6,226 nt of DNA, taken from contig CAMSQT010000075.1 of assembly GCA_947062645.1 (NCBI GenBank), forward strand, positions 1 through 6,226. Direction: 5' to 3'. Of this stretch, positions 1 through 5,941 are shown in pieces (position 1 is the stretch's first letter; every line of letters begins with the position of its first letter). The notes below the pieces were generated by a model. It had not been told where the DNA came from. It was given only the letters and a program-made list of their open reading frames with translations, and searched no databases. A program made the position numbers and the translations under genes. This DNA is from an uncultured Clostridium sp. GTDB lineage: Bacteria > Bacillota > Clostridia > TANB77 > CAG-508.

Positions 1-10
1 TAGTATTTTA

Positions 11-32
11 ACATAGGTTCTTTTTTCTATGT
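11..32. repeat. small hairpin in the left leader
   Basis: ACATAG at 11-16 is the inverse complement of CTATGT at 27-32, giving a 6-bp stem with a 10-base T-rich loop. No T-tract follows directly, so it is a poor terminator. The rest of 1-116 has no convincing ORF. The hairpin may be the tail of an upstream gene's 3' region. Little more can be said. Confidence 0.3.
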
Positions 33-116
33 CTACTAAATGGGGTGCATTTCAAAATAGCGCTTTCCTCTTTTTTCGATAGATAAAAAGATTTTAAGGA
101 ACTTCACTAAAATTTC

Positions 117-126
117 TGCATATGAT
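117..126 (+). promoter_or_regulatory. possible promoter (-10 box) for the DUF305 gene
   Basis: TATGAT at 121-126 is a good -10 hexamer, with an upstream TG at 117-118 that is one base too far for a canonical extended -10. No clear TTGACA-like -35 box lies 16-18 bases upstream. It sits 29 bases before the start codon, so it would give a short leader carrying the ribosome binding site. This is a motif match only. Confidence 0.3.
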
Positions 127-155
127 ATAAAAAAGAGATAGGAGAGTGTTAGAAA

Positions 156-722
156 ATGCAAAATAGACAAGTGATAATGGCTAGAAAATACTTATGCTGT
201 TTTGACGAAATCTTAGACCAAATGGCAAAACAAATGCTATCACAAGAAATGACCAATAACATAACTATTAATTTTATTAAAGGCATGATATCCCATCATA
301 AAGCGGCAATTTCAATGTCACAAAATTTGCTAGAATTTAGTATGTATGAACCTTTGCGAGAAATGGCAAAAGAGATTATTGAAAGGCAAACCAAAGAAAT
401 AGAAGAAATGCAAGAAATTGCTAATACTGCTTATGGTTTTCAAAATATAATACAAGATGTAAATTGCTATAAGAATGAATATTTTGAAATTACTAAAAAT
501 ATGGTTGAAAAAATGAAGAATGCACCTAGGACGATATACATTAATTTGGATTTTACTTATGAAATGATACCCCATCATGAAGGTGCAATTGCTATGTGCA
601 AAAATTTAATGGCTTATCGTATTGATCCAAGATTAAAGGCAATTGCTGAGAGTATTATCAAAGAACAAAAACAAGGTATTGAAAAAATGAAGGAAATTCA
701 AATGAGATTAAGAGGAAAATAA
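156..722 (+). CDS. DUF305 protein with two HH-motif units
   Basis: This 188-residue protein contains two copies of the DUF305 signature: GMISHHKAAISM at residues 43-54 and EMIPHHEGAIAMC at 136-148. Each is followed about 30 residues later by a matching helix (RQTKEIEEM at 77-85, EQKQGIEKM at 170-178). DUF305 proteins form helical, ferritin-like bundles, and the His pair is often suspected of metal binding, but the reaction is not established. Many family members are secreted; this one has no signal peptide or membrane segment, so it is probably cytoplasmic. The start at 156 follows GGAG at 141-144 with a rather long 11-base spacing; an in-frame ATG at 177 is possible. It seems to be a single-gene unit, separated from the next gene by its own promoter. 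Family assignment is firm; function is not. Confidence 0.85.
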   Translation: MQNRQVIMARKYLCCFDEILDQMAKQMLSQEMTNNITINFIKGMISHHKAAISMSQNLLEFSMYEPLREMAKEIIERQTKEIEEMQEIANTAYGFQNIIQDVNCYKNEYFEITKNMVEKMKNAPRTIYINLDFTYEMIPHHEGAIAMCKNLMAYRIDPRLKAIAESIIKEQKQGIEKMKEIQMRLRGK

Positions 723-780
723 TGCATATAAAAGAAAACAAATGATATAATAATAAAGATAGATAAAATCATATAAATAC

Positions 781-809
781 TTGACAATGCTAGAACTATG
801 TGATATATT
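781..809 (+). promoter_or_regulatory. strong promoter of the Abi RNA/toxin cassette
   Basis: A perfect TTGACA -35 box (781-786), a 17-base spacer and a TATATT -10 box (804-809) preceded by TG at 801-802 (extended -10, TGATATATT) make this the best promoter in the window. Transcription would begin near 816. The TTG of the -35 box is also the left edge of the long open frame, which is why an automatic start at 781 is wrong. A TATAAT at 813-818 would need a 26-base spacer and is less likely to be the -10 box. Confidence 0.75.
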
Positions 810-815
810 ATCTAT

Positions 816-860
816 AATGGATCGTACCACGGATTACCTACGGGCCCGTGGTCATTTTTT
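816..860 (+). ncRNA. structured leader RNA with terminator, candidate abiF-type RNA
   Basis: Seen: ACCACGG at 826-832 pairs perfectly with CCGTGGT at 846-852. Inside it, CC (837-838) pairs with GG (843-844) around a UACG tetraloop of the very stable UNCG class. A six-T run follows at 855-860. With the promoter at 781-809 this predicts a transcript of about 45 bases ending just before the toxin's ribosome binding site at 868-873. It is much more GC-rich than its surroundings, which suggests selection on the structure. Known: Abi_2/AbiF genes are associated with a conserved small RNA called the abiF motif, thought to form a toxin-antitoxin-like pair with the protein. Inferred: this is that RNA, and read-through of the terminator supplies the protein mRNA. 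I could not compare it with the family covariance model. Confidence 0.55.
826..860 (+). terminator. intrinsic terminator/attenuator before the abi gene
   Basis: A 7-bp GC-rich stem (826-832 with 846-852) is followed, after two bases, by six T residues at 855-860. It lies between the promoter and the start codon, so it must partly block transcription into the gene. This would keep the HEPN protein low relative to the leader RNA, a layout typical of RNA-controlled toxins. Confidence 0.55.
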
Positions 861-867
861 ACAGCAA

Positions 868-873
868 GGGAGG
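868..873 (+). promoter_or_regulatory. ribosome binding site fixing a TTG start at 880
   Basis: GGGAGG at 868-873 lies 6 bases before an in-frame TTG at 880-882. No in-frame ATG nearby has such a site: the next one, at 904, is preceded by AT-rich sequence with no purine-rich box. This decides the start of the Abi protein. Confidence 0.75.
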
Positions 874-879
874 AAAATA

Positions 880-1809
880 TTGGAAAAACGATTTAAAACA
901 ATTATGGAACAGATTGAAATTTTAAAATCAAGAAATTTAACGATTCAAAATAATAAAAAAGCATACAAAATACTCGAAAAAAATAATTATTATTATCTTA
1001 TAAATGGTTATAAAAATGTATTCTTAGACAATACTATCGATACTGAAAAATATAAAAACAATACAAAAATAGAGGAAATATTTGCTCTTTTTTGTTTTGA
1101 TAAAAATATAAAGATGATTTTTTTGAAGTATTTACTGTTAATAGAAAATGAAATTGATAGTTATATAGCGTATGAGTTTTCAAAAAGTTATGGTCATAAA
1201 GATTATTTGGTCTTTCAAAATTTTAATAATTTAAATTCTAAAAAAGATTTCATAGAGAAATTTATTAAGGTTATAAAATTAGAAATCCAATATCAATATA
1301 AAAATTCAAATGAAATGATTGCTCACTATTTGGATTGTTATGGATATGTGCCATTATGGGTATTAATAAGAGTTTTATCTTTTGGGAAAGTATCAAAATT
1401 TTATAGTTTAATGAAACCAAAAGAACAAAACCAAATAAGTCGAAAATATAATTTAAGAAGTCACGAATTTAGTATTCTATTACATAATTTAACTTTAATT
1501 CGAAATATTTGCGCTCATGACGAAAAATTATTTGACATAAAATTGAAAAATCGAATATTTTCAACAGTATATCATGAAAAATTAAAAATTGAAAAGAGAA
1601 AAGGAAATTATAAGATAGCAACAAGAGATTTATTTTCCATTGTAATTATATTAAAATTATTATTAAACAGAAAAGATTTTACAAAATTTTATAAAAAATT
1701 AATTCAAGAAATTCAAGAATTAAAAAAATTAATAACGAGTATAAAAATTGAAAGAATATTATATCAAATGGGATTTCCTATCAATTATAAGGATCTTCTT
1801 AAATTATAA
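880..1809 (+). CDS. Abi_2 (AbiD/AbiF-like) HEPN RNase-type abortive-infection protein
   Basis: The product is 309 residues from a TTG start, a usual length for Abi_2 proteins. N-terminal NNYYYLINGYKNVF (residues 35-48) matches the family's YY-L-GYK motif. It is followed by FDKNIKMIF and IENEIDSYIAYEFSKSYG, then VPLWVLIRVLSFGKVSKFY near residues 157-175. The HEPN catalytic signature R-x4-H is RNICAH at 208-213, with Arg208 and His213 as expected active-site residues. Related proteins cleave RNA and stop growth on phage infection; AbiF relatives work with a small RNA and have been proposed as ancestors of Cas13. No signal peptide is seen, so it acts in the cytoplasm. The coding sequence looks even more AT-rich than its neighbours, which suits acquired defence DNA. 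It has its own promoter and structured leader. The target and trigger cannot be read from the sequence. Confidence 0.88.
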   Translation: MEKRFKTIMEQIEILKSRNLTIQNNKKAYKILEKNNYYYLINGYKNVFLDNTIDTEKYKNNTKIEEIFALFCFDKNIKMIFLKYLLLIENEIDSYIAYEFSKSYGHKDYLVFQNFNNLNSKKDFIEKFIKVIKLEIQYQYKNSNEMIAHYLDCYGYVPLWVLIRVLSFGKVSKFYSLMKPKEQNQISRKYNLRSHEFSILLHNLTLIRNICAHDEKLFDIKLKNRIFSTVYHEKLKIEKRKGNYKIATRDLFSIVIILKLLLNRKDFTKFYKKLIQEIQELKKLITSIKIERILYQMGFPINYKDLLKL

Positions 1810-1851
1810 AAATCAAATTGAATTTTTTACCAAATAATCTAAAAGAAAAAA

Positions 1852-1860
1852 TGGCATAAT
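1852..1860 (+). promoter_or_regulatory. possible extended -10 promoter for the cohesin/sortase cluster
   Basis: TGGCATAAT at 1852-1860 fits an extended -10 element (TGn plus CATAAT), 35 bases before the start codon at 1895. No good -35 box lies at 17 bases. No convincing terminator hairpin is visible between the abi stop and this point, so some read-through from abi is possible. Confidence 0.35.
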
Positions 1861-1894
1861 AAAAATATAAAAGAAAAAAAGGAGGAAAATTCTT

Positions 1895-2929
1895 ATGAAA
1901 AAAATTATTAGCATTTTTGTTATTATAGCCATATTAAGTGTACTTATCTTCATGCCAAATAGCAGTTATGCTGCAGCTTTAGACACCATTAGTGTTGACA
2001 CAAGCAAAACAACCGTAAGACCAGCAGAAGAAGTAGCTGTAACCATTAACTTTGGACAAGCACTAGGAGCGTATACATTTGATATATCCTATGACAACAA
2101 CATTTTTGATTATGTATCAGTAGACGGAGGAACAGCCAATAATACTACTGACAAAATAAGAGTGACATTTTATGACACAACAGGAGGAACTAACCCTAGA
2201 AATAACATGAGTGTAGTCTTTAAAGCAAAAGCAGATATAACAACCTCTAACCCAACGGAATTTTTAGTAACAGGAGAAGGCTTAGCAAATCCAGATGCTT
2301 CTGTTCAATTTGACGACATCTCAACACCAATTGTAAAAAACGTTACCGTTGAACCACAATATATAGACTATACCATAAATTTAGAACATGAGGGAGAAAT
2401 TGTAAAAGAACAAGAAAAAGCTATGACATTAAGTTATTCTTCCCCAATGGGACGTTATTATGAACATGCAAGATTAATTGCTGAAAGCACATCACCTGCT
2501 GGCGCTACCATACAATTACTTGCCAATGATCAAGCAAACTTAGAACATGACATCATTCAAAGTGGATGGGGAGATGCACAAGGAACTAAAATAGGAGGAA
2601 AAGATGTATCCCAAGTGTTACAAACAAGAGCTATATTTAGTCAAGCAGGAGACTATACTATAACTTTAAAATTAATCGATAGAGACAACAGCGATAGTGT
2701 AATAGCTGAAAAAACTTTTAATTATTCTGTTTTAGAAACAGCAACACCTCCAGAACAACAACCAGTAGCTCCTGAAACACCAGAACAAGCAGAAGAAATA
2801 GAAGAAGTTAAACCAGACCAAATGCCTAAAAAATTGCCAAAAACAGGTGCTAACCTTTATATTCCAATTATTATTGCTTTAATTACTTTAATTGCAGGTT
2901 ATGCTTATTTTAATAAAAAGAACCAATAA
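1895..2929 (+). CDS. secreted cohesin protein with LPKTG cell-wall anchor
   Basis: This 344-residue protein is preceded by AGGAGG (1880-1885) at 9 bases. Residues 1-27 are a Sec signal peptide, with likely cleavage near SYA-AA. Residues about 30-153 read as a cohesin domain: ISVDTSKTTVRPAEEVAVTI, then GAYTFDISYDNNIFDYVSV, then the NNMSVVFKAKAD strand. Residues about 156-281 form a second beta-rich domain that I do not recognise. A Pro/Glu-rich linker spans about 282-312. The sorting signal LPKTG is at 314-318, followed by a hydrophobic segment (about 321-336) and a short NKKNQ tail. Cohesins bind dockerins; LPXTG proteins are joined to peptidoglycan by a sortase. Both partners lie next door: a sortase at 3026 and a dockerin enzyme at 3635. 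The likely role is a wall-bound docking scaffold with one cohesin. The frame is intact and contains no in-frame CGG. Confidence 0.85.
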   Translation: MKKIISIFVIIAILSVLIFMPNSSYAAALDTISVDTSKTTVRPAEEVAVTINFGQALGAYTFDISYDNNIFDYVSVDGGTANNTTDKIRVTFYDTTGGTNPRNNMSVVFKAKADITTSNPTEFLVTGEGLANPDASVQFDDISTPIVKNVTVEPQYIDYTINLEHEGEIVKEQEKAMTLSYSSPMGRYYEHARLIAESTSPAGATIQLLANDQANLEHDIIQSGWGDAQGTKIGGKDVSQVLQTRAIFSQAGDYTITLKLIDRDNSDSVIAEKTFNYSVLETATPPEQQPVAPETPEQAEEIEEVKPDQMPKKLPKTGANLYIPIIIALITLIAGYAYFNKKNQ

Positions 2930-2948
2930 AAGTTTTGTTGCTATGTTT

Positions 2949-2989
2949 AGATAAAATATGTTCTATGGAAAATAGGATGTATTTTATCT
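2949..2989. repeat. long near-perfect hairpin between cohesin and sortase genes
   Basis: Bases 2949-2966 pair with 2972-2989 over 18 positions, with only G-T wobbles as imperfections (three), around a GGAAA loop (2967-2971). The outer ten pairs, AGATAAAATA with TATTTTATCT, are perfect. No T-tract follows, so it is not a standard terminator for the + strand. It could set mRNA ends, stabilise the upstream message or reduce read-through into the sortase gene. Confidence 0.6.
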
Positions 2990-3025
2990 TGTACATAAAG
3001 CAAAGAAAAAGACAGGAGAAAACCA

Positions 3026-3632
3026 ATGAAAAGGAAAAAATGGATTAATTATTTAATCATAGGTGCTGTTATTAGTATTTTACTAGGGGTAGGAGTAGAA
3101 GAATACAAGGACAATCAAATAAAAAAACAAGAAAATAATAATACAAAAAGTTATACCACAGAAAATATTAGTACATTATATCAACCAGATAAACCAAGTC
3201 CAAATAAATATCCAAAAGAAGAAATTGCAAAAGAGTATAAAGGATACAATGTAACAGCCAAACTAGAAATTCCTAAAATTAATTTGGAAACTTATATTTT
3301 AAGTACCTACTCTAAAAATTCACTAAACATATCAGTCACTAAATTTTGGGGAGCAGATCCAAATAAAAAAGGAAATTTTTGTGTAGCAGGGCATAACTTT
3401 CAAAATAAAAATATGTTTCACAATTTAAGAAAATTAGAAAAAAAGGATAGATTATGGATTACAGACCATGAAGTAGGAAAAATAGAATATGAAATTTATA
3501 ACATTTATATGGTTGAGCCAGAAGATGTAACATGTTTATCGCAAGAAACTGAACGGAAAACGAGAAGTAACACTTATTACCTGTACAAGTGATTCCCAAA
3601 AAAGGATTATCGTAAAAGCAAAGGAGAGCTAA
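3026..3632 (+). CDS. membrane-anchored sortase, complete only after a +1 shift at CGG 3554
   Basis: The start at 3026 follows AGGAGA (3014-3019). Residues about 7-24 are a membrane anchor, and the rest is extracellular. AKLEIPKINLETYI (78-91) and GNFCVAGHNFQNKNMFHNL (116-134) are sortase strands with catalytic His123. Read without a shift, the frame stops at 3592 and ends in nonsense. Dropping C3554 turns GAA-CGG-AAA into GAA-GGA-AAA, and the frame continues GKREVTLITCTSDSQKR to a stop at 3630-3632. This gives the catalytic Cys186 (TLITC) and Arg193, and a normal 201 residues. The zero-frame product would lack Cys and Arg and be inactive. The restored stop lies two bases before the next gene's TTG, and its last codons carry that gene's ribosome binding site, as in a coupled operon. 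The likely substrate is the LPKTG protein at 1895. Class (A, B or D) is not resolved. A real one-base mutation or sequencing error would give the same picture for this gene alone. Confidence 0.8.
3554..3556 (+). other. in-frame CGG, +1 shift site 1 (sortase codon 177)
   Basis: The local reading is GAA-CGG-AAA. Skipping C3554 gives GAA-GGA-AAA (Glu-Gly-Lys) and opens the frame to the sortase TLITC motif. Neighbouring bases could also be the extra one, because protein similarity fixes the junction only to within a few codons. Confidence 0.6.
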
Positions 3633-3637
3633 GTTTG
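3623..3637 (+). promoter_or_regulatory. ribosome binding site inside sortase end, TTG start of hydrolase
   Basis: GGAG at 3623-3626 lies within the last codons of the restored sortase frame, 8 bases before the TTG start at 3635. The spacing suggests translational coupling of sortase and hydrolase, and supports a sortase frame that really runs to 3632. Confidence 0.6.
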
Positions 3638-5888
3638 AAAAAGAAATACATTTTTATTAGCATTTTATTTTTACTAATGTCAATCAGTTTATTTTTATAT
3701 TTTCAGGTAACAGCATCACTTAAGTTAGAAGGGATTGAAAGTTTTCCTGTTAGCTATCAGCCTTATTTAAAGGAGTTAGCCAAAAAACATCCTAATTGGA
3801 AATTTACAGCGATGTATACTAATTTAGATTGGACCTATGTTATTAATCAGGAAAATGTATTTGGAAAAAATCTAGTTCCTAAAAATTATGGAGATAGTTG
3901 GAAAAATACAGCACCTGGTGAATACAATGTAGAAGTTGATGCTGGTTGGGTTGATAGCTCTAGGCAAGCAGTAGAATATGCAATGGATCCTAGAAATTTT
4001 TTAAATGAAGCTCGTTTATTTCAATTTGAGGGGCTTTCTTTTGATGTGCATACTAACAATTTAGAAGGAATTGAAAAGATTTTATATGGGACAGAGTTCT
4101 ATCGGGACAAAAGTATCGTATTTAGATGCGAATGGAAATACAATTAATATGAATGAAAAGTATAGTGATTTGATTTTAAGAGGTGGGCAAACTTCTAAAG
4201 TAAGCCCTTATCACTTGGCGTCACGAATTAAGCAAGAAGTAGGTCCTTTTTTGTCACATAGTTCAATTAGTGGAAAAGTAGATGGGTTTAGAGGTTTATA
4301 CAATTTTTATAATATTGGAGCAACTAGCTCAGCAGAACCAATGGGGGCCATAAAAAATGGCTTGCAATATGCAAAAGATGGAAAAGGAGCAAGCCAAACC
4401 GTCAAAGATAAATACCTAATCCCTTGGAACACCAAGGAAAGAGCCATTACTGGTGGCGGTATTTTTATTGGTTCTAGTTACATTAATGTCCGGTCAAAAT
4501 ACTATCTATTTGCAAAAATTCGATGTAAATGACGATAGAGGAAGTGACTTGTTTTGGCACCAATATATGACAAATGTGTTAGCACCTTATAGTGAATCAA
4601 AATCAATTTATAATGGCTATCAAAAAAGTGGGCTACTAGAAACACCAATGTCATTTATTATTCCTGTATATGACAATATGCCAAATTTAGCAACTGATAA
4701 TCCTAACATCAACAAAAACGAATTTAGCCAAGAAAATACCAAAGTTTATTGCAATGGAAACAATGTTAACCTAAGAACTGGACCATCTACTTCTTATGAA
4801 ATTATTACAAGTTTAAATAATCAAGATAGAATGACTAGAATTTTAAAAGGAAAGCAAGCAGGAGAGAGGTGGGACAAAGTGATTCTAGAAAATGGAATTG
4901 TCCGGCTATATTTATCAAACCTATGTAACAGAAGTGCCACCTGTTCAAATTGAAAAAATAGATGTAAAAATAGAGAACACAACTTTGCAAAAAGGAGAAA
5001 CCAAGCAATTAAATGTTGTTATTTCGCCAGAAGAAGCAAAAGACCACAAAGTAACCTATACTTCTAGTAATCCTAATAGCGTAACAGTAGACGACAAAGG
5101 TGTGTTACAAGCCATACGCTCAGGAAGTAGTACTATTACAGTAAAAGCACAAGAAAACAATGTACAAAGCCAAATTGAGATTCATGTATATAGTAAGGTG
5201 ACTAGTATTAGACTAGATCAAAAAGAAATCTATATGCGGTGTTGGTGACACGTTCCAAATTAATGGTTATATTGAGCCAGATGATGCTAATGACCCATTA
5301 ATTCAATATCAAAGTAGCAATCAAAACATAGCAAATGTTCAAGAAACAGGAGTTATAACAGCAAAACAAATAGGAGAAACTCATATAACAGCAGTAGCCA
5401 ATGAAAATCCTGAAATAAAAGCAACCTGCAAAGTAGTTGTAGTAAGAGCAATGGAAGATAGTGAAATACACTTTGATAGTTCACTAAATGTAAATAGTTT
5501 GGAAGTAAGCGGGATAGACTATAACCAAAATACCGTAGCAGATATAAAAGGAAAAATTACAACAAATTTAGAAATCGAAATCGTAAATTATCAAAATCAA
5601 AAATTACGAGATACCGATATCGTAGGAACAGGAAGCAAAATACTCGTAAAAGAAGACGAAAAGGTACTAAGAAGGTATCAAATTATCATTTATGGTGATG
5701 CTAATAGTGATGGAAAAATTAATAGTGTTGACCTACTAGTATTACAACGACATATCCTAGAAATAGAAAAACTAGAAGGAATATTCCAAAAAGCTTGTAA
5801 TATTGCTAAAAATGGAAAAAAACCAACATCAGTAGACTTACTATTAATCCAACGACACATTTTAAACTTACAAACCATTGAGCAATAG
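3635..5888 (+). CDS. secreted glucosaminidase-SH3-Ig-like-dockerin protein, read through four +1 shifts
   Basis: With C4103, C4491, C4903 and C5237 skipped, one frame runs from the TTG at 3635 to the stop at 5886, giving 749 residues. Residues 1-28 are a signal peptide or anchor. Residues about 35-330 are an N-acetylglucosaminidase-type peptidoglycan hydrolase domain: ASRIKQEVG with likely catalytic Glu201, FYNIG at 224-228, GGGIFIGSSYINVGQNTIYL around 273-292, and HQYMTN near 308. Residues about 370-432 are a bacterial SH3 wall-binding domain (VNLRTGPSTSYEII to VGYIYQTYV). Two BIG2 Ig-like domains follow (about 437-518 and 520-604), then a linker module and a dockerin (about 686-746). It probably cuts glycan strands of the cell wall while docked to a wall-bound cohesin. 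Conventional gene calling would give five fragments. The alternatives are a pseudogene or sequence errors, but every domain is otherwise well conserved and no in-frame stop or other damage is seen. Confidence 0.78.
4103..4105 (+). other. in-frame CGG, +1 shift site 2 (hydrolase codon 157)
   Basis: TAT-CGG-GAC is read as TAT-GGG-ACA when C4103 is skipped, giving EFYGTKVSYLDANGN, a typical stretch of this hydrolase domain. The unshifted frame stops at 4147. The extra C has no neighbouring C, so it is not a homopolymer error. Confidence 0.65.
4491..4493 (+). other. in-frame CGG, +1 shift site 3 (hydrolase codon 286)
   Basis: GTC-CGG-TCA becomes GTC-GGT-CAA when one C is skipped, restoring NVGQNTIYLQKF, one of the most conserved blocks of the glucosaminidase domain. 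The glycine produced is the conserved Gly of GQNT. The unshifted frame stops at 4532. Confidence 0.7.
4903..4905 (+). other. in-frame CGG, +1 shift site 4 (hydrolase codon 423)
   Basis: GTC-CGG-CTA becomes GTC-GGC-TAT, restoring NGIVGYIYQTYVTE, the conserved final strand of the SH3 domain. The glycine is the usual Gly before Tyr/Trp in this motif. The unshifted frame stops at 4953. Site 3 shares the local string TGTCCGG. Confidence 0.7.
5237..5239 (+). other. in-frame CGG, +1 shift site 5 (hydrolase codon 534)
   Basis: ATG-CGG-TGT becomes ATG-GGT-GTT, restoring IYMGVGDTFQINGYIEP, the start of the second BIG2 domain, which then runs in one frame to the dockerin stop. The unshifted frame stops at 5248. 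No C neighbours the extra base. Confidence 0.7.
5690..5873 (+). other. dockerin domain at the hydrolase C-terminus
   Basis: Two duplicated F-hand segments end in nearly identical helices, SVDLLVLQRHIL and SVDLLLIQRHIL. The first loop, GDANSDGKINSVD, keeps the Asp/Asn calcium ligands (Asp687, Asn689, Asp691, Asp698). The second, NIAKNGKKPTSVD, is one residue longer and has Ala and Asn at ligand positions, so it may bind calcium weakly. The QRH residues repeated at the same place in both helices are candidates for cohesin contact. Confidence 0.85.
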
Positions 5889-5920
5889 ATGTTTTTTGGG
5901 ACGGGGTTAAAAAACATTTT
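5889..5920. terminator. hairpin between hydrolase and second cohesin gene
   Basis: ATGTTTTTT (5889-5897) pairs with AAAAAACAT (5909-5917) around an 11-base G-rich loop, followed by only three more T residues. It starts at the hydrolase stop codon. As a terminator it would be weak because the stem has little GC, so it may only lower expression of the next gene. Confidence 0.4.
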
Positions 5921-5941
5921 AAGAGGAGGTGTTTATAGCGT

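Noticed and set aside
1..60. Possible insertion-sequence end in the left leader (stretch around TGGGGTGCATTTCA)
   Set aside because: It vaguely recalls sequences downstream of IS3-type transposases, but there is no transposase, no partner inverted repeat and no target duplication in the window.
330..578. Minus-strand ORF opposite the DUF305 gene
   Set aside because: It is a low-complexity Phe/Ile-rich shadow of a well-supported gene, with no ribosome binding site.
813..818. TATAAT as the -10 box of the abi cassette
   Set aside because: It lies 26 bases from the TTGACA box. TATATT at 804-809 has the correct 17-base spacing and an extended TG.
1810..1830. Terminator after the abi gene
   Set aside because: AAATTGAATTTTTT looks terminator-like, but the short A/T palindrome leaves no room for a stable stem and loop.
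4071..4953. Separate small genes starting at ATG 4071, 4453 and 4892
   Set aside because: Their first residues are out-of-frame readings of hydrolase sequence, they have no ribosome binding sites, and their bodies are consecutive parts of one domain chain.
3554..5239. Reassignment of CGG to another single amino acid (such as Trp)
   Set aside because: A simple reassignment would keep the frame. Here the frame must change by +1 at each site, and the unshifted frame meets a stop within about 3 to 16 codons.
3635..5888. Hydrolase gene as a decayed pseudogene in five pieces
   Set aside because: All disruptions are the same kind of event at the same codon. No in-frame stops, deletions or domain losses are seen, and all motifs are well preserved. 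Random decay would give mixed lesions in mixed contexts.
5690..5917. Minus-strand ORF opposite the dockerin
   Set aside because: It is a shadow of the dockerin coding sequence and has no recognisable domain.
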